Positions 1 through 11,278 are shown, numbered from the stretch's first letter. The stretch is 64,000 nucleotides of DNA from Xenorhabdus beddingii (GCF_002127545.1 NZ_MUBK01000012.1:51799-115798); one strand, 5' to 3'. Made by a program: numbers and translations. Notes: generated from the letters alone by a model not told the origin.

Positions 1-1
1 A

Positions 2-1183
2 CCCTCAGCCCGTTTTAGCGAAGCGTCTCTGGTCAGGGAACTGGAAAAACGCGGGATTGGCCGTCCATCGACTTATGCATCGATTATATCCACCATTCAG
101 GATCGGGGCTATGTGCGTGTTGAGAGTCGTCGATTCTATGCGGAGAAAATGGGGGAAATCGTCAATGATCGTTTGGAAGAAAATTTCAACGAATTGATGA
201 GCTATGACTTTACCGCAAGAATGGAAGACCAACTTGATCACGTTGCCAATAATGAGGCGAATTGGAAAGGGGTGCTGGATGAGTTTTTCTCCAACTTCAG
301 TGAGCAGCTTGATGTTGCCAGCAAAGATCCTGACGAAGGCGGAATGCGTCCAAATCCAATGGTGATTACCTCAATTGGGTGTCCGACCTGCCGTCGTCCA
401 ATGGGTATTCGTACTGCGACAACCGGGGTATTTCTCGGTTGTTCAGGTTACGCATTGTCGCCTAAAGAGAGATGTAAACAGACGATTAACCTGATCCCAG
501 AAAATGAAATCCTGAATATTCTGGAGGGGGAAGATGCGGAGACCAATGCGCTGCGTGCCCGCCGTCGCTGTCAAAAATGTGGTACAGCCATGGACAGCTA
601 CCTGATTGATAACCAGCGTAAATTACATGTGTGCGGTAACAACCCTGCGTGTGATGGTTATGAAGTTGAAGAAGGTGAATTCCGTATCAAGGGCTACGAT
701 GGTCCGATAGTTGAGTGTGATAAGTGTGGTTCAGAAATGCACCTGAAAATGGGGCGTTTTGGTAAATACATGGGTTGTACCAACGAAGAGTGCAAAAACA
801 CACGTAAGATCTTACGTAATGGGGAAGTTGCTCCTCCAAAAGAAGATCCGGTTCCATTGCCTGAACTGGCGTGTGAAAAATCGGATGCTTATTTTGTTCT
901 CCGTGATGGGGCGGCGGGCGTCTTTTTAGCGGCGAACACGTTCCCTAAATCACGAGAAACCCGCGCACCATGGGTTGAGGAACTTGTTCGATTCAAGGAT
1001 CGCTTACCAGAGAAGTTGAGTTATTTGGCTGAAGCACCGGTTGCTGACCCGGAAGGAAACAGAACGGTTGTACGTTTTAGCCGCAAGACCAAACAGCAAT
1101 ATGTCTCTTCGGAAAAAAATGGCAAGGCTACCGGATGGGCAGCATTTTTTGTTGGTGGTGCTTGGGTCGTGAAAGAGAAATAA
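2..1183 (+). CDS. topA: DNA topoisomerase I, C-terminal part (gene cut by window start)
   Basis: The reading frame is open from base 2, so the true start lies outside the window. Topoisomerase I relaxes negative supercoils through a tyrosine linkage; the catalytic domain is mostly upstream. What remains is the end of the core ([11 protein letters not shown], typical of type IA enzymes) and three successive C4 zinc ribbons beginning CPTCRRP, CQKCGTA and CDKCGSE, followed by a basic C-terminal domain. This three-ribbon arrangement is characteristic of enteric TopA. cysB lies downstream on the same strand, as in E. coli, and a strong hairpin with a T-run follows the stop. Identification is secure; only the 5' part is unseen. 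Confidence 0.97.
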   Translation, partial: PSARFSEASLVRELEKRGIGRPSTYASIISTIQDRGYVRVESRRFYAEKMGEIVNDRLEENFNELMSYDFTARMEDQLDHVANNEANWKGVLDEFFSNFSEQLDVASKDPDEGGMRPNPMVITSIGCPTCRRPMGIRTATTGVFLGCSGYALSPKERCKQTINLIPENEILNILEGEDAETNALRARRRCQKCGTAMDSYLIDNQRKLHVCGNNPACDGYEVEEGEFRIKGYDGPIVECDKCGSEMHLKMGRFGKYMGCTNEECKNTRKILRNGEVAPPKEDPVPLPELACEKSDAYFVLRDGAAGVFLAANTFPKSRETRAPWVEELVRFKDRLPEKLSYLAEAPVADPEGNRTVVRFSRKTKQQYVSSEKNGKATGWAAFFVGGAWVVKEK

Positions 1184-1293
1184 TAGCGAAGATGATTAAT
1201 CAGTGAATTATACTGTTATTTATTAGGTCTAATTCATTGAGATGTATTCAGAGATATATTTCTTTTTTTGCTAAAAACATAACTTTTCTTTCT

Positions 1294-1325
1294 AAAAAGC
1301 CAGTCTTTAGTACTGGCTTTTTTTG
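1294..1325 (+). terminator. Rho-independent terminator after topA
   Basis: AAAGCCAGT pairs with ACTGGCTTT around a 7-base loop, followed by a run of T. It lies about 110 bases past the topA stop. Confidence 0.85.
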
Positions 1326-2518
<1,193 letters not shown>

Positions 2519-2553
2519 AAATAGCATATAAAAAAATAGCATAAAGAAAATTA

Positions 2554-2583
2554 AACCACCTTCTGAAAAGTCAGGAGGTGGTT
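2554..2583. terminator. Bidirectional hairpin between cysB and a convergent gene
   Basis: A 13-bp stem with one G-U pair (AACCACCT with AGGTGGTT as outer arms) and a 4-base loop sits between the cysB stop and the convergent proline-rich gene. The T-run is weak on both sides. Confidence 0.6.
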
Positions 2584-2588
2584 AGTCT

Positions 2589-3341
2589 TTATCTTCTTCC
2601 TCTTCTGGCACCTCTTCCTCCTTGATTACGCGGTGTCCTTACTGATCCTCTGCTACCGGTTGCGGCACCACGCCCCATTATTGGGTCTTGACTAACTGAC
2701 TCATAAGGGGGAGGAGCATAAAGAGCAGGAGCATAAGGAGGAGGAGGGGGATCATCATGAGGTTGGAGAGAAGAATAAGCAGGGGGAGCATCGTAAGGGG
2801 GAATACCTGACTGTTGACGTCGTCTGGTTGGTTGTCCTCTCGAATCTCTGCTCTGGGGCAGCGGTAAACCTGTTGGGCGAGCTACACTACCTATTCTTAC
2901 CGCTTCATCGCGTTCTGTTGTTGACGGTATATTCGATGATGATGGTTCTGCTGTAACCTCAATGTTTCTGATGACATGTTGAAAGCGTTCCAGCGCATTG
3001 GGTAAATTAGGATTATATCTTAGGCTGGGGAGGATGTCAGATTCGTACATGAGTGGGCTGATATGATTGTGATGCCCATACAATACATATATTCCATTAT
3101 TAGTTGGCATGAATCCTATATCTACTATTTCATTAGTAACTGGTACGAATCCCATACTTACCAACCTGGCGTGAATAGCATTATCTGATTCTTGAGGTAT
3201 GGCTGGACACCTTAATTGATTAATGTTATCGAAAACGATTTGTAGTGACTGCCTCCCGTCTGGTCTGAAATAGTGCCTGATAAGGTTTTGATTTTTTAAA
3301 AATTGCAGGTAATACGACAAGGATAATTCTGCGCTATTCAT
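2589..3341 (-). CDS. Proline-rich protein with PPxY motifs, unknown function
   Basis: 250 residues from the ATG at 3341, which has a GGGGGA ribosome-binding site; an upstream ATG at 3440 would add 33 residues without a good site. Residues 1-130 look like a globular domain I do not recognise. Residues 131-250 are low-complexity: proline-rich with three PPxY motifs (residues 186-189, 200-203, 210-213), then an Arg/Gly-rich basic tail ending GGRGARRGRR. No signal peptide or membrane segment is seen. PPxY is the eukaryotic WW-domain ligand, so a role inside a host cell is conceivable but inferred only. It lies in an accessory cluster between cysB and acnA. Function unknown. Confidence 0.75.
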   Translation of the reverse strand: MNSAELSLSYYLQFLKNQNLIRHYFRPDGRQSLQIVFDNINQLRCPAIPQESDNAIHARLVSMGFVPVTNEIVDIGFMPTNNGIYVLYGHHNHISPLMYESDILPSLRYNPNLPNALERFQHVIRNIEVTAEPSSSNIPSTTERDEAVRIGSVARPTGLPLPQSRDSRGQPTRRRQQSGIPPYDAPPAYSSLQPHDDPPPPPYAPALYAPPPYESVSQDPIMGRGAATGSRGSVRTPRNQGGRGARRGRR

Positions 3342-3486
3342 ACAATCCCCCAGAAAAACAAAAAATGAAACACGTCGACAAAAGCTATAATCCCTTATCC
3401 TCCGATTTTCACCTGAAAACAAGCGAATAATGCTTAACAATATTTTGCCTGTTCAATCTGTTTTCTGACCTATTGTATCTGGGTAT

Positions 3487-3966
3487 TTATCTACCCGTAC
3501 CGATATCACGCATTTTCATATAATTCGCCAACGCCTTATTATCAGCTCTTTTACTCTCACTGAGGGTTGTGAACACTCCGTTCTGGTCACCTTGGTTTTT
3601 ATGCTGTCCCAGCTTTTCTTTGGCCTGTATTTCATCAATAATGATTTTAAACCCGACAATGGCTTGCCGCTGTTTACTGAGAAATTTCTCTGGCATCAAT
3701 TCGGTGTTTTCAATCAAGCCAATCTCATATTGGTTAACCAAGGCTTCCAAGGCCAGCTTGGTATCTTCATCGCTTAAAATTTTTGTGACACCGTAACAAT
3801 GGACGGCGGTGTAATTCCAGGTTGGTACAGCGTGAGCAGATTCATACCAAGTGGGAGAGATATAGGCATGTGGGCCAGTAAAAACCACTAAAGCTCTCTG
3901 AATATACATAGCCTGTGGCCCCATATAAATTAAAGTTAAGATTTCTGGTGTGGATTTAATCACCAT
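3487..3966 (-). pseudogene. 5'-truncated PaiB-like FMN-binding regulator
   Basis: The 159-residue frame contains the hallmark block of PaiB-type FMN-binding split-barrel proteins: TGPHAYISPTWYE, then VPTWNYTAVHCYG, then the C-terminal IVGFKIIIDEIQAKEKLGQ. Full family members are about 200-210 residues, begin MYIP, and have 60-80 residues of split barrel before this block. Here only an unrelated stretch of about 22 residues precedes it, so the N-terminal part including much of the flavin site is missing. I call a decayed remnant. An expressed short protein from 3966 cannot be excluded. Confidence 0.7.
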
Positions 3967-4012
3967 ATCTTAAAAAGATTAATGCAACAATGAGTTCATG
4001 GCCGCTTTCTGA

Positions 4013-4834
4013 TTACGCTCTAAATTCACCATTGAAAAAAACATTGGAATTTTCTATTGAGGATTTTTTGTTTTTAAGAATAAAATCATCAAAAGCGCTT
4101 TTTATTTCTGGATTTTCTAAGGCTTGATAATCAAATAATGCAACACAGGTGGAGTAAGTAAATTCGACATTAACATTTTCACTGGAAGCACAATTTGATG
4201 TCACTTCTGAGTTGGTTCTGTCAAAATCTATTTGATAGAGTTTCATTTTGGGAACATACACAACTTGATCATCAACTTCCATGACCTCAATAATACTCGC
4301 CAATGTGAGAGTGGAGTAATGGTCATTATTCCGCTTTAAGCCCATTCTTATGGCTTCTCCCTGTTTTTGCAGAAAATCAGCGAAGTTTTTCAGGCCGGGA
4401 GAGTATGTATTCAAAATAATATCCATGATGAGTTGGAGTAAATTTGTCGCAATGGAAAAACCTTTCATCTCATGCTGATAAGTTTGACTTTCGATATTTC
4501 GAATACTCATCAATGGCAGTTTTGCCATGATGTCTCCCCAAAATTGAATATCTGTTTTATATTTTGAACCATGATGTTCAGCATATCTGGTTATATAGTC
4601 AGCGACTATTGAGGAAAGGGATATTTGTGTTTTCTTGATATCATTTAATTGTTGCATGACCCCGGTTTTATCAGCAAGCTGCGAAGTAATAATAAATTGG
4701 ACAAGGCCATCTGTGTCGCTAAATCGATAATCTGACAAGGAAAATTTGTCACTGATACTGGCAGAAAAAAACGTATCCGCCTGTTGTATGTCACATAAAT
4801 AATCTTGGTTTTTTTCATCTGTTTTTACATTCAT
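4013..4834 (-). CDS. Unknown 273-residue protein, possibly Evf-like virulence factor
   Basis: The ATG at 4834 follows GGAGAATGAG. The protein is mostly helical at the N-terminus, has a hydrophobic helix around residues 131-145, and contains KQGEAIRMGLKRN near residues 157-169 and a C-terminal beta-rich segment with a lone Cys215. No signal peptide. The overall size, the EMKGFSIAT and QGEAIRMG segments and a cysteine near 209-215 recall the Evf (Erwinia virulence factor) family, whose palmitoylated cysteine is needed for persistence in the insect gut. That link is from memory and tentative. Neighbours are accessory genes. Otherwise function unknown. Confidence 0.6.
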   Translation of the reverse strand: MNVKTDEKNQDYLCDIQQADTFFSASISDKFSLSDYRFSDTDGLVQFIITSQLADKTGVMQQLNDIKKTQISLSSIVADYITRYAEHHGSKYKTDIQFWGDIMAKLPLMSIRNIESQTYQHEMKGFSIATNLLQLIMDIILNTYSPGLKNFADFLQKQGEAIRMGLKRNNDHYSTLTLASIIEVMEVDDQVVYVPKMKLYQIDFDRTNSEVTSNCASSENVNVEFTYSTCVALFDYQALENPEIKSAFDDFILKNKKSSIENSNVFFNGEFRA

Positions 4835-5127
4835 AACTCATTCTCCAATCTCAAATGAACACACCGAATACCTAGAATATACCCTCGATTTTTCGCAGTG
4901 TAATTTGAAATTTATTAGCCAGAATAACACTAAGGACTTTAGGGACAATCCAGACAGTCTCTTATGTGATGAATAAAACATATCTACTTTAGGGATGCAT
5001 CACCAAAATTTGTCAATAAATGAGGATTTACAGAGGATTGGCAAAATGTGTGGTCATTGAACAACAAATGTTCGCTTATATGTTATGTTTAATGTTGTCG
5101 CTGATCATAATAAGAAATGGAGGAGTT
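4835..5127. other. Intergenic region upstream of acnA
   Basis: Non-coding stretch between divergently transcribed genes, which must hold both promoters. No specific operator could be assigned. The ribosome-binding site GGAGG ahead of acnA is clear. Confidence 0.4.
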
Positions 5128-7833
5128 ATGTCGTTTAAATTGAAAACGGACTGTGCTTTAACACTCTCTATCAGTAGCAAATCGATTGAGGGTGGGATCA
5201 TTGGCAGTAAAACCTATCACTATTACAGCTTGCCTTTGTTATCTGAACGATTGGGTGGTATTTCTCGTCTGCCCAAGTCTCTGAAGGTTCTCCTTGAAAA
5301 TCTTCTGCGCAATATTGATGGTGAATCCGTTGTGGAAGATGATTTGAAAGCGCTGGTGGAATGGCAGAGAAACGGCCATGCAGATAGAGAGATTGCCTAT
5401 CGTCCGGCTCGTGTGCTAATGCAGGATTTTACCGGTGTGCCTGCTGTAGTGGATCTCGCCGCCATGCGAGAAGCGGTGTTGAAGCTCGGCGGAAATGTAG
5501 AACAAGTTAACCCGTTATCCCCGGTTGATCTGGTTATTGACCATTCGGTAATGGTGGATAAATTTGGTACAGGGCAGGCATTTGCAGAAAACGTACAGAT
5601 TGAAATGGAACGTAATTATGAACGTTATCTGTTCTTGCGCTGGGGGCAAAAGGCATTTAATCGCTTCCGCGTTGTACCGCCCGGAACTGGGATCTGCCAT
5701 CAGGTTAACCTTGAATACCTGGGTAAGGCAGTTTGGTATGAGGAACAGGAGGGTAAATATTTTGCTTATCCTGATACGCTGGTTGGGACGGATTCCCACA
5801 CCACGATGATTAATGGGTTAGGGGTTCTGGGATGGGGGGTTGGGGGCATTGAGGCCGAAGCTGCCATGTTGGGGCAGCCGGTTTCTATGCTAATCCCGGA
5901 TGTGGTTGGTTTTAAATTAACCGGAAAATTGCAGGAAGGGATCACGGCAACCGACCTGGTACTCACAGTGACCCAAATGTTGCGTAAACATGGGGTTGTC
6001 GGAAAATTTGTTGAATTCTACGGGAATGGGTTATCTGATTTGCCCTTGGCAGACCGGGCAACCATCGCCAATATGGCGCCTGAATATGGCGCAACCTGTG
6101 GTTTCTTTCCCGTTGATGACATTACATTGGGTTATATGCGGTTAACCGGGCGCAAAGAAGAAGAAATTGCGTTGGTTGAAACCTACAGCAAGACTCAGGG
6201 ACTATGGCGTAATTCAGGGGATGAACCCATTTTCACCAGCACGCTGGAGTTAAATATGTCAACCGTTGGGGCCAGTTTAGCCGGGCCAAAACGTCCTCAG
6301 GATCGGGTGGCGCTGGGAAATGTACCACAGGCTTTCCAGTCTGCCATGGAGCTGGATATTCACAAAACCCAACAACATTCATCGTCAGTCACCGTCACCC
6401 TGGATGATCAAACCTTTTCTCTGCTGGATGGTGCTGTGGTTATTGCGGCCATTACATCCTGTACAAATACGTCTAATCCCACTGTACTGATGACCGCAGG
6501 CTTACTGGCTAAAAAGGCGGTTGAAAAAGGTTTGCAACGTCAACCCTGGGTAAAAACCTCACTGGCTCCTGGCTCAAAGGTTGTGACAGATTATCTGGAG
6601 CTGGCCGGTTTCATGCCATATCTGGAGAAACTTGGCTTTAATCTGGTGGGATATGGCTGTACTACCTGTATCGGGAATTCAGGGCCATTGCCTGACCCCA
6701 TTGAAGCAGCGATTAAACAATCGGATCTGACTGTAGGGGCGGTACTTTCCGGTAACCGAAATTTTGAGGGGCGCATTCATCCATTGGTACAAACAAACTG
6801 GTTGGCATCACCACCGCTGGTGGTGGCTTATGCTCTTTCCGGCAGTATGAAAAAGGATTTGATGCGGGAACCTATCGGGAAAGATCAACAGGGCAATGAG
6901 GTTTACTTGAAAGATATCTGGCCCAATAGTGCGGAAGTTGCAGAAGCGGTTGGAAAAGTCAGCACTGAAATGTTCCACAAAGAATACAATGCCGTATTTG
7001 ATGGTGATGAAAGCTGGCAATCGTTGAGCGTCGAAAGTTCAGCGACTTACTCCTGGCAGCCGGATTCCACTTATATACGGCATCCCCCATTTTTTAGTGA
7101 CATGACGGCTGAACCTAAACCGATTACCGATATTCATCAGGCCCACATTTTGGCGATCTTGGGGGATTCAGTTACGACCGATCATATTTCCCCTGCGGGA
7201 AATATCAAGGCTGACAGCCCTGCCGGACGTTATTTGCAACAACATGGTGTTGCGCCCAAAGATTTTAACTCTTATGGCTCTAGACGCGGTAACCATGAAA
7301 TTATGATGCGAGGCACATTTGCCAATATTCGCATTCGCAATGAAATGGTCTCTGGTATCGAAGGAGGATATACCCGTCATATTCCGTCACAATCTCAGCT
7401 AGCCATCTATGATGCTGCCATGCGTTATCAGGAAGAAAATATCCCATTGGCCATTATTGCGGGTAAAGAATACGGTTCAGGTTCGAGTCGTGACTGGGCT
7501 GCGAAAGGAACGAGGTTGTTGGGGGTCAGAGTTGTGATTGCCGAATCTTTCGAACGTATTCATCGTTCTAACCTTATTGGTATGGGAGTATTGCCGCTGG
7601 AATTTCCTCAGGGTATCAGCCGTAAAACATTAAATTTAACCGGAGATGAGAAGATTGATGTTGTTGGGTTGGGAAACATTAAGCCCGGAGGGACAATGGC
7701 GGTGAAAATCACTGATGCCAATGGGCAGGAAATAGTGATGGATGCTCGTTGCCGAATTGATACAGGTACTGAACTGGCTTACTTCTATAATGGTGGCATT
7801 TTACATTATGTGATCCGCAATATGTTGAAATAA
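5128..7833 (+). CDS. acnA: Aconitate hydratase A
   Basis: Converts citrate to isocitrate in the TCA and glyoxylate cycles, using a [4Fe-4S] cluster. The 901-residue product matches the enteric AcnA length (about 890). The cluster cysteines are in ITSCTNTSNP and GYGCTTCIGNSG; the C-terminal swivel domain carries GSGSSRDWAAKG. I chose the ATG at 5128 because GGAGG precedes it at good spacing and the next residues lead into KTYHYYSLPLL as in AcnA; in-frame ATGs from 5020 lack a comparable site. ribA follows convergently, as in E. coli. The N-terminus is about ten residues longer than usual. Confidence 0.97.
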   Translation: MSFKLKTDCALTLSISSKSIEGGIIGSKTYHYYSLPLLSERLGGISRLPKSLKVLLENLLRNIDGESVVEDDLKALVEWQRNGHADREIAYRPARVLMQDFTGVPAVVDLAAMREAVLKLGGNVEQVNPLSPVDLVIDHSVMVDKFGTGQAFAENVQIEMERNYERYLFLRWGQKAFNRFRVVPPGTGICHQVNLEYLGKAVWYEEQEGKYFAYPDTLVGTDSHTTMINGLGVLGWGVGGIEAEAAMLGQPVSMLIPDVVGFKLTGKLQEGITATDLVLTVTQMLRKHGVVGKFVEFYGNGLSDLPLADRATIANMAPEYGATCGFFPVDDITLGYMRLTGRKEEEIALVETYSKTQGLWRNSGDEPIFTSTLELNMSTVGASLAGPKRPQDRVALGNVPQAFQSAMELDIHKTQQHSSSVTVTLDDQTFSLLDGAVVIAAITSCTNTSNPTVLMTAGLLAKKAVEKGLQRQPWVKTSLAPGSKVVTDYLELAGFMPYLEKLGFNLVGYGCTTCIGNSGPLPDPIEAAIKQSDLTVGAVLSGNRNFEGRIHPLVQTNWLASPPLVVAYALSGSMKKDLMREPIGKDQQGNEVYLKDIWPNSAEVAEAVGKVSTEMFHKEYNAVFDGDESWQSLSVESSATYSWQPDSTYIRHPPFFSDMTAEPKPITDIHQAHILAILGDSVTTDHISPAGNIKADSPAGRYLQQHGVAPKDFNSYGSRRGNHEIMMRGTFANIRIRNEMVSGIEGGYTRHIPSQSQLAIYDAAMRYQEENIPLAIIAGKEYGSGSSRDWAAKGTRLLGVRVVIAESFERIHRSNLIGMGVLPLEFPQGISRKTLNLTGDEKIDVVGLGNIKPGGTMAVKITDANGQEIVMDARCRIDTGTELAYFYNGGILHYVIRNMLK

Positions 7834-7878
7834 TACCATAGGGAAGTGCAGTAACCGGATAAGCCATACTCAGAAATA

Positions 7879-7909
7879 AAAACTGCGCCAATTCCGACGC
7901 AGTTTTTTA
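7879..7909. terminator. Shared terminator between acnA and ribA
   Basis: AAAACTGCG and CGCAGTTTT form a stem with A-run and T-run on the two sides, so it can serve both convergent genes. Confidence 0.85.
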
Positions 7910-7949
7910 TGATAGGCAACAATGTATTACTTTAATAATACGCTGGCAT

Positions 7950-8552
7950 TTATTTGAGTAACAAGTGCCCCATCCGGCTGGCTTTGGTATCCAGGTAGTA
8001 AGCGTTTTTGGGATTTCTGCCTACAATCAGGGGAACTCGTTCGATGATATTAATGCCTGCTTCTATCATGATCTCAACTTTTTTCGGGTTGTTGGTCAGA
8101 AGGCGGATGGCATGAACATTCAACAGCTTATACATGTCTGAGCAAAGGGTAAAATCTCTCTCATCAGCAGCGAAACCTAACTGATGGTTAGCTTCGACGG
8201 TATCAATTCCCTGATCTTGTAAGGCATAGGCGCGGATTTTATTCAGTAGGCCAATATTGCGGCCTTCCTGACGGTGGTATAGCAGTATGCCACGGCCTTC
8301 TTGACTAATTTGCGATAGGGCGGCTTCTAATTGGAAGCCACAGTCGCACCTTAGACTGAACAAGGCATCCCCTGTCAGGCATTCTGAGTGGATCCGTGAT
8401 AATACCGGCTTATCACCGGAGATATCACCGAAAACAAGGGCAACATGGTCGCGGCCTGTTTCGATTTCTTCAAATCCAATCATTAGAAATTCGCCCCATG
8501 GCGTAGGTAATTTTGCTTCAGCTACTCGTTTTAGCTGTATTTTAGTTTTCAT
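7950..8552 (-). CDS. ribA: GTP cyclohydrolase II
   Basis: First committed step of riboflavin synthesis: GTP to the 2,5-diamino pyrimidinone phosphate, with release of formate and pyrophosphate. 200 residues, close to the 196 of E. coli RibA. The zinc-binding motif [19 protein letters not shown] and the following [10 protein letters not shown] are diagnostic. Stand-alone RibA, not fused to RibB. The E. coli neighbour pgpB, expected upstream, is not present before lapA. No FMN riboswitch is seen in the leader. Confidence 0.96.
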   Translation of the reverse strand: MKTKIQLKRVAEAKLPTPWGEFLMIGFEEIETGRDHVALVFGDISGDKPVLSRIHSECLTGDALFSLRCDCGFQLEAALSQISQEGRGILLYHRQEGRNIGLLNKIRAYALQDQGIDTVEANHQLGFAADERDFTLCSDMYKLLNVHAIRLLTNNPKKVEIMIEAGINIIERVPLIVGRNPKNAYYLDTKASRMGHLLLK

Positions 8553-8964
8553 ATGTTGATTTGGCTCGTCATAAATATGGCAGTAATCAGAATAATCTCG
8601 GTTGAGAAATCAACTAAAAACACGAAAAAATTTTTCTGATTACAACACACGCATGAGGCGCCATTATAACAGAATTTATTAATGTGCATGGATATAAAGC
8701 GCCGATTATTCAATCATAAGTATCCTATTAGCATGCTAGACTATAAGCTGATTTTTGCGGATGTACTGTGTCACAGTGTCAGCTTGTTTGGAAAAAAAGG
8801 TAGGATTTAGCGCAATCAAGTAGAATAATGTCACAAAAAGAGGGAAATCAGCGCCTATTGCAATAAATTGCTTCCTCTGCGTAGATGAGAAATGCTAATT
8901 TAACACGCCAGTGTGTCTGTAGTTTGGCATAATTAATCAGCAACAATAGATAACAGGAAGAAAT
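8553..8964. other. 412-base intergenic gap where E. coli has pgpB
   Basis: No coding frame of note on either strand. It holds the divergent promoters of ribA and lapA; a GAGGCGCC patch and a TGTGTCACAGTGTC inverted repeat (about 8768-8781) are the only structures I noticed. The phosphatase gene pgpB that sits between ribA and lapA in E. coli is absent, with no recognisable remnant. Confidence 0.5.
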
Positions 8965-9279
8965 GTGAAATATTTTCTGATTTTATTACTGGCACTGGTT
9001 GTTTTTGTTATCTCAGTAACTCTGGGAGCAAATAATAATCAGATAGTGACATTTAATTATTTGATTGCCAAAGGTGATTATTCTGTATCCACATTACTGG
9101 CTGTGTTATTCGCTGTCGGTTTCGTCCTCGGCTGGGGGATTTGTGGAGCATTTTACTTGCGCGCCTGTGTTTCCCTTCGACGTGCGAAACGTAAAATCAA
9201 ACGCCTGGAAACCCAGTTGGAACAGCCACCTGAGTCATCCGCAAAAGCCGTATCGACTGTAGCCTTAAAAAAGGAATAA
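8965..9279 (+). CDS. lapA: Lipopolysaccharide assembly protein A
   Basis: Small inner-membrane partner of LapB, acting in control of LpxC turnover and LPS assembly. 104 residues from a GTG start at 8965 preceded by CAGGAAG; the start KYFLILLLAL matches E. coli LapA. Two membrane helices (about residues 1-22 and 43-65) are followed by a cytoplasmic coiled segment RRAKRKIKRLETQLEQ. lapB begins 6 bases after the stop, so the two form an operon as in E. coli. Confidence 0.94.
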   Translation: MKYFLILLLALVVFVISVTLGANNNQIVTFNYLIAKGDYSVSTLLAVLFAVGFVLGWGICGAFYLRACVSLRRAKRKIKRLETQLEQPPESSAKAVSTVALKKE

Positions 9280-9285
9280 TTCTCC

Positions 9286-10455
9286 ATGTTAGAGCTGTTG
9301 TTTCTGTTGCTTCCCATTGCTGCCGCCTATGGCTGGTATATGGGGCGCAGAAGTGCTCAACAAGATAAACAGCAATCTGCTGATCGTCTTTCCCGTGAAT
9401 ATGTTGATGGTGTTAACTTCTTACTCTCCAATCAGCAGGATAAAGCGGTAGATTTATTTCTTGATATGCTGAAAGAGGATAGTTCTGCATTTGAAGCGCA
9501 TTTAACACTGGGAAATCTATTTCGTTCCCGTGGTGAAGTTGAAAGAGCTATCCGTATTCACCAATCCCTAATGGAAAGTGCCTCCCTGACGTTTGAACAA
9601 CGTTTACTTTCGATTCAACAACTTGGTCGGGATTATATGGCTGCCGGAGTCTATGATCGAGCCGAAAACATGTTCATTCAGTTGGTTGATGAAACTGACT
9701 TCCGTGAAAACGCCTTCAATTCTTTGTTAACTATCTATCAGTCAACCAGTGATTGGAATAAAGCGATCGAAATCGCCGAAAAGCTGGTCAAACTGGGTAA
9801 ACACCACTTCCGTGAAGACATTGCTCATTTTTACTGTGAGCTGGCGCTGCAATCTATGGGCAATGATGATCTTAGCGATGCTATCGGTCATCTGAATAAA
9901 GCGGCGCAGGCAGACAAAAATTGTGCTCGTGTTTCAATCATGTTTGGTCGTATCTATATGGCGCAGGGCGAATATGCCAAAGCGACTGACGCACTGAAAC
10001 GTATTCTCGAACAGGATAAACAGGTCATCAGTGAATCTCTGCCAATGCTGCAAGAGTGTTACCAGCATTTATCTCAGCCGGAAGAATGGGAAGCCTTTGT
10101 CCAACGCTGTGTAGATGAAAACTGTGGAGCCATTGCAGAACTTCATATGGCTGATATTATTGAGAAAAAAGAAGGGCGTGATGTAGCCCAGAATTATATT
10201 AACCGTCAGTTGGAGCGTCATCCGACGATGAGGGTTTTTTATCGCTTGATGGACTACCATCTGGCAGATGCAGAAGAAGGGCGAGCTAAAGAAAGTTTGA
10301 TCCTTTTGCGTAATATGGTCGGTGAACAAATCCGGACAAAACCTGATTATCGATGCCATAAATGTGGCTTTACTTCCCGCTCGTTATATTGGCACTGTCC
10401 ATCATGTCGCTCATGGGATTCGATTAAACCGATCCGGGGCTTGGATGGTCAGTGA
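9286..10455 (+). CDS. lapB: LPS assembly protein B, TPR plus rubredoxin-like domain
   Basis: LapB (YciM) is a membrane-anchored adaptor that promotes FtsH degradation of LpxC, balancing LPS with phospholipid. 389 residues, the family length. An N-terminal membrane anchor (about 1-20) is followed by tetratricopeptide repeats through about residue 350 and a C-terminal rubredoxin-type metal site CHKCGF...CPSC (about 357-375), essential in the E. coli protein. Translated right after lapA; pyrF follows, conserving enteric order. Confidence 0.96.
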   Translation: MLELLFLLLPIAAAYGWYMGRRSAQQDKQQSADRLSREYVDGVNFLLSNQQDKAVDLFLDMLKEDSSAFEAHLTLGNLFRSRGEVERAIRIHQSLMESASLTFEQRLLSIQQLGRDYMAAGVYDRAENMFIQLVDETDFRENAFNSLLTIYQSTSDWNKAIEIAEKLVKLGKHHFREDIAHFYCELALQSMGNDDLSDAIGHLNKAAQADKNCARVSIMFGRIYMAQGEYAKATDALKRILEQDKQVISESLPMLQECYQHLSQPEEWEAFVQRCVDENCGAIAELHMADIIEKKEGRDVAQNYINRQLERHPTMRVFYRLMDYHLADAEEGRAKESLILLRNMVGEQIRTKPDYRCHKCGFTSRSLYWHCPSCRSWDSIKPIRGLDGQ

Positions 10456-10537
10456 CACGGTTTGACTCCAGACATGTTTCTCTTCATCAGTAATTCAAGT
10501 AGTAATTCAATTCATTAGTAAATGAAAGGGCCTAAAA

Positions 10538-11278
10538 ATGACCTCCTGCACAGCTCAAATTTTAGATAAACAGATTGACTCGCCTGTTATCGTTGCACTG
10601 GATTATGACAACCAGCGTGCAGCGCTGGAATTTGTCGATAAGATTGACCCACAATCCTGTCGTCTGAAAGTGGGTAAAGAGATGTTTACGCTGTATGGCC
10701 CACAATTTGTTCAGGCACTGCATCAGCGTGGTTTTGAGGTATTTTTGGATCTCAAATTCCATGACATTCCCAATACAACGGCAAGAGCGGTTGCGGCGGC
10801 GGCTGAATTGGGTGTCTGGATGGTCAATATTCATGCCGGTGGTGGCGCGAGAATGATGACGGCGGCGAAAGAAGCATTATTGCCTTACGGTAAGAATGCC
10901 CCACTGTTGATTGCTGTCACAGTATTGACCAGCATGGAACAATCTGACCTGTTGGACGCTGGGATTAATGCGACTCCGGCACAGCACGCTGAGCGTCTGG
11001 CATTATTAACAAAACAGTGTGGCTTGGATGGCGTGGTTTGCTCTGCGCATGAAGCACAGCAATTGAAAGCGGTGTGCGGACAGGCATTCCAGCTTGTGAC
11101 ACCGGGGATCCGTCCTGAAGGGGCAGATGCGGGCGATCAGCGTCGTATCATGACTCCGCCTCAGGCCGTTCAGGTCGGGGTGGATTATATGGTGATCGGG
11201 CGTCCGATTACTCGTGCGGAAAATCCGGCACTGGCATTACAGCAGATTAATCAATCTATTGGGATCGTTCATGGATAA
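10538..11278 (+). CDS. pyrF: Orotidine 5'-phosphate decarboxylase
   Basis: Last step of UMP synthesis, OMP to UMP. 246 residues, TIM-barrel family, with the catalytic Asp-Lys-Asp array in [10 protein letters not shown] (about residues 71-80) and the phosphate-binding end TPGIRPEGA and VIGRPIT. The stop overlaps the yciH start by 8 bases (ATGGATAA), so translation is probably coupled, the same arrangement as E. coli pyrF-yciH. Confidence 0.97.
   Translation: MTSCTAQILDKQIDSPVIVALDYDNQRAALEFVDKIDPQSCRLKVGKEMFTLYGPQFVQALHQRGFEVFLDLKFHDIPNTTARAVAAAAELGVWMVNIHAGGGARMMTAAKEALLPYGKNAPLLIAVTVLTSMEQSDLLDAGINATPAQHAERLALLTKQCGLDGVVCSAHEAQQLKAVCGQAFQLVTPGIRPEGADAGDQRRIMTPPQAVQVGVDYMVIGRPITRAENPALALQQINQSIGIVHG

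Noticed and set aside
5020..5127. Upstream starts for acnA
   Set aside because: They add a hydrophobic 36-residue extension with no family counterpart; the ATG at 5128 has a GGAGG site.
8553..8700. FMN riboswitch upstream of ribA
   Set aside because: No RFN-type conserved helices could be recognised; enteric ribA normally lacks it.
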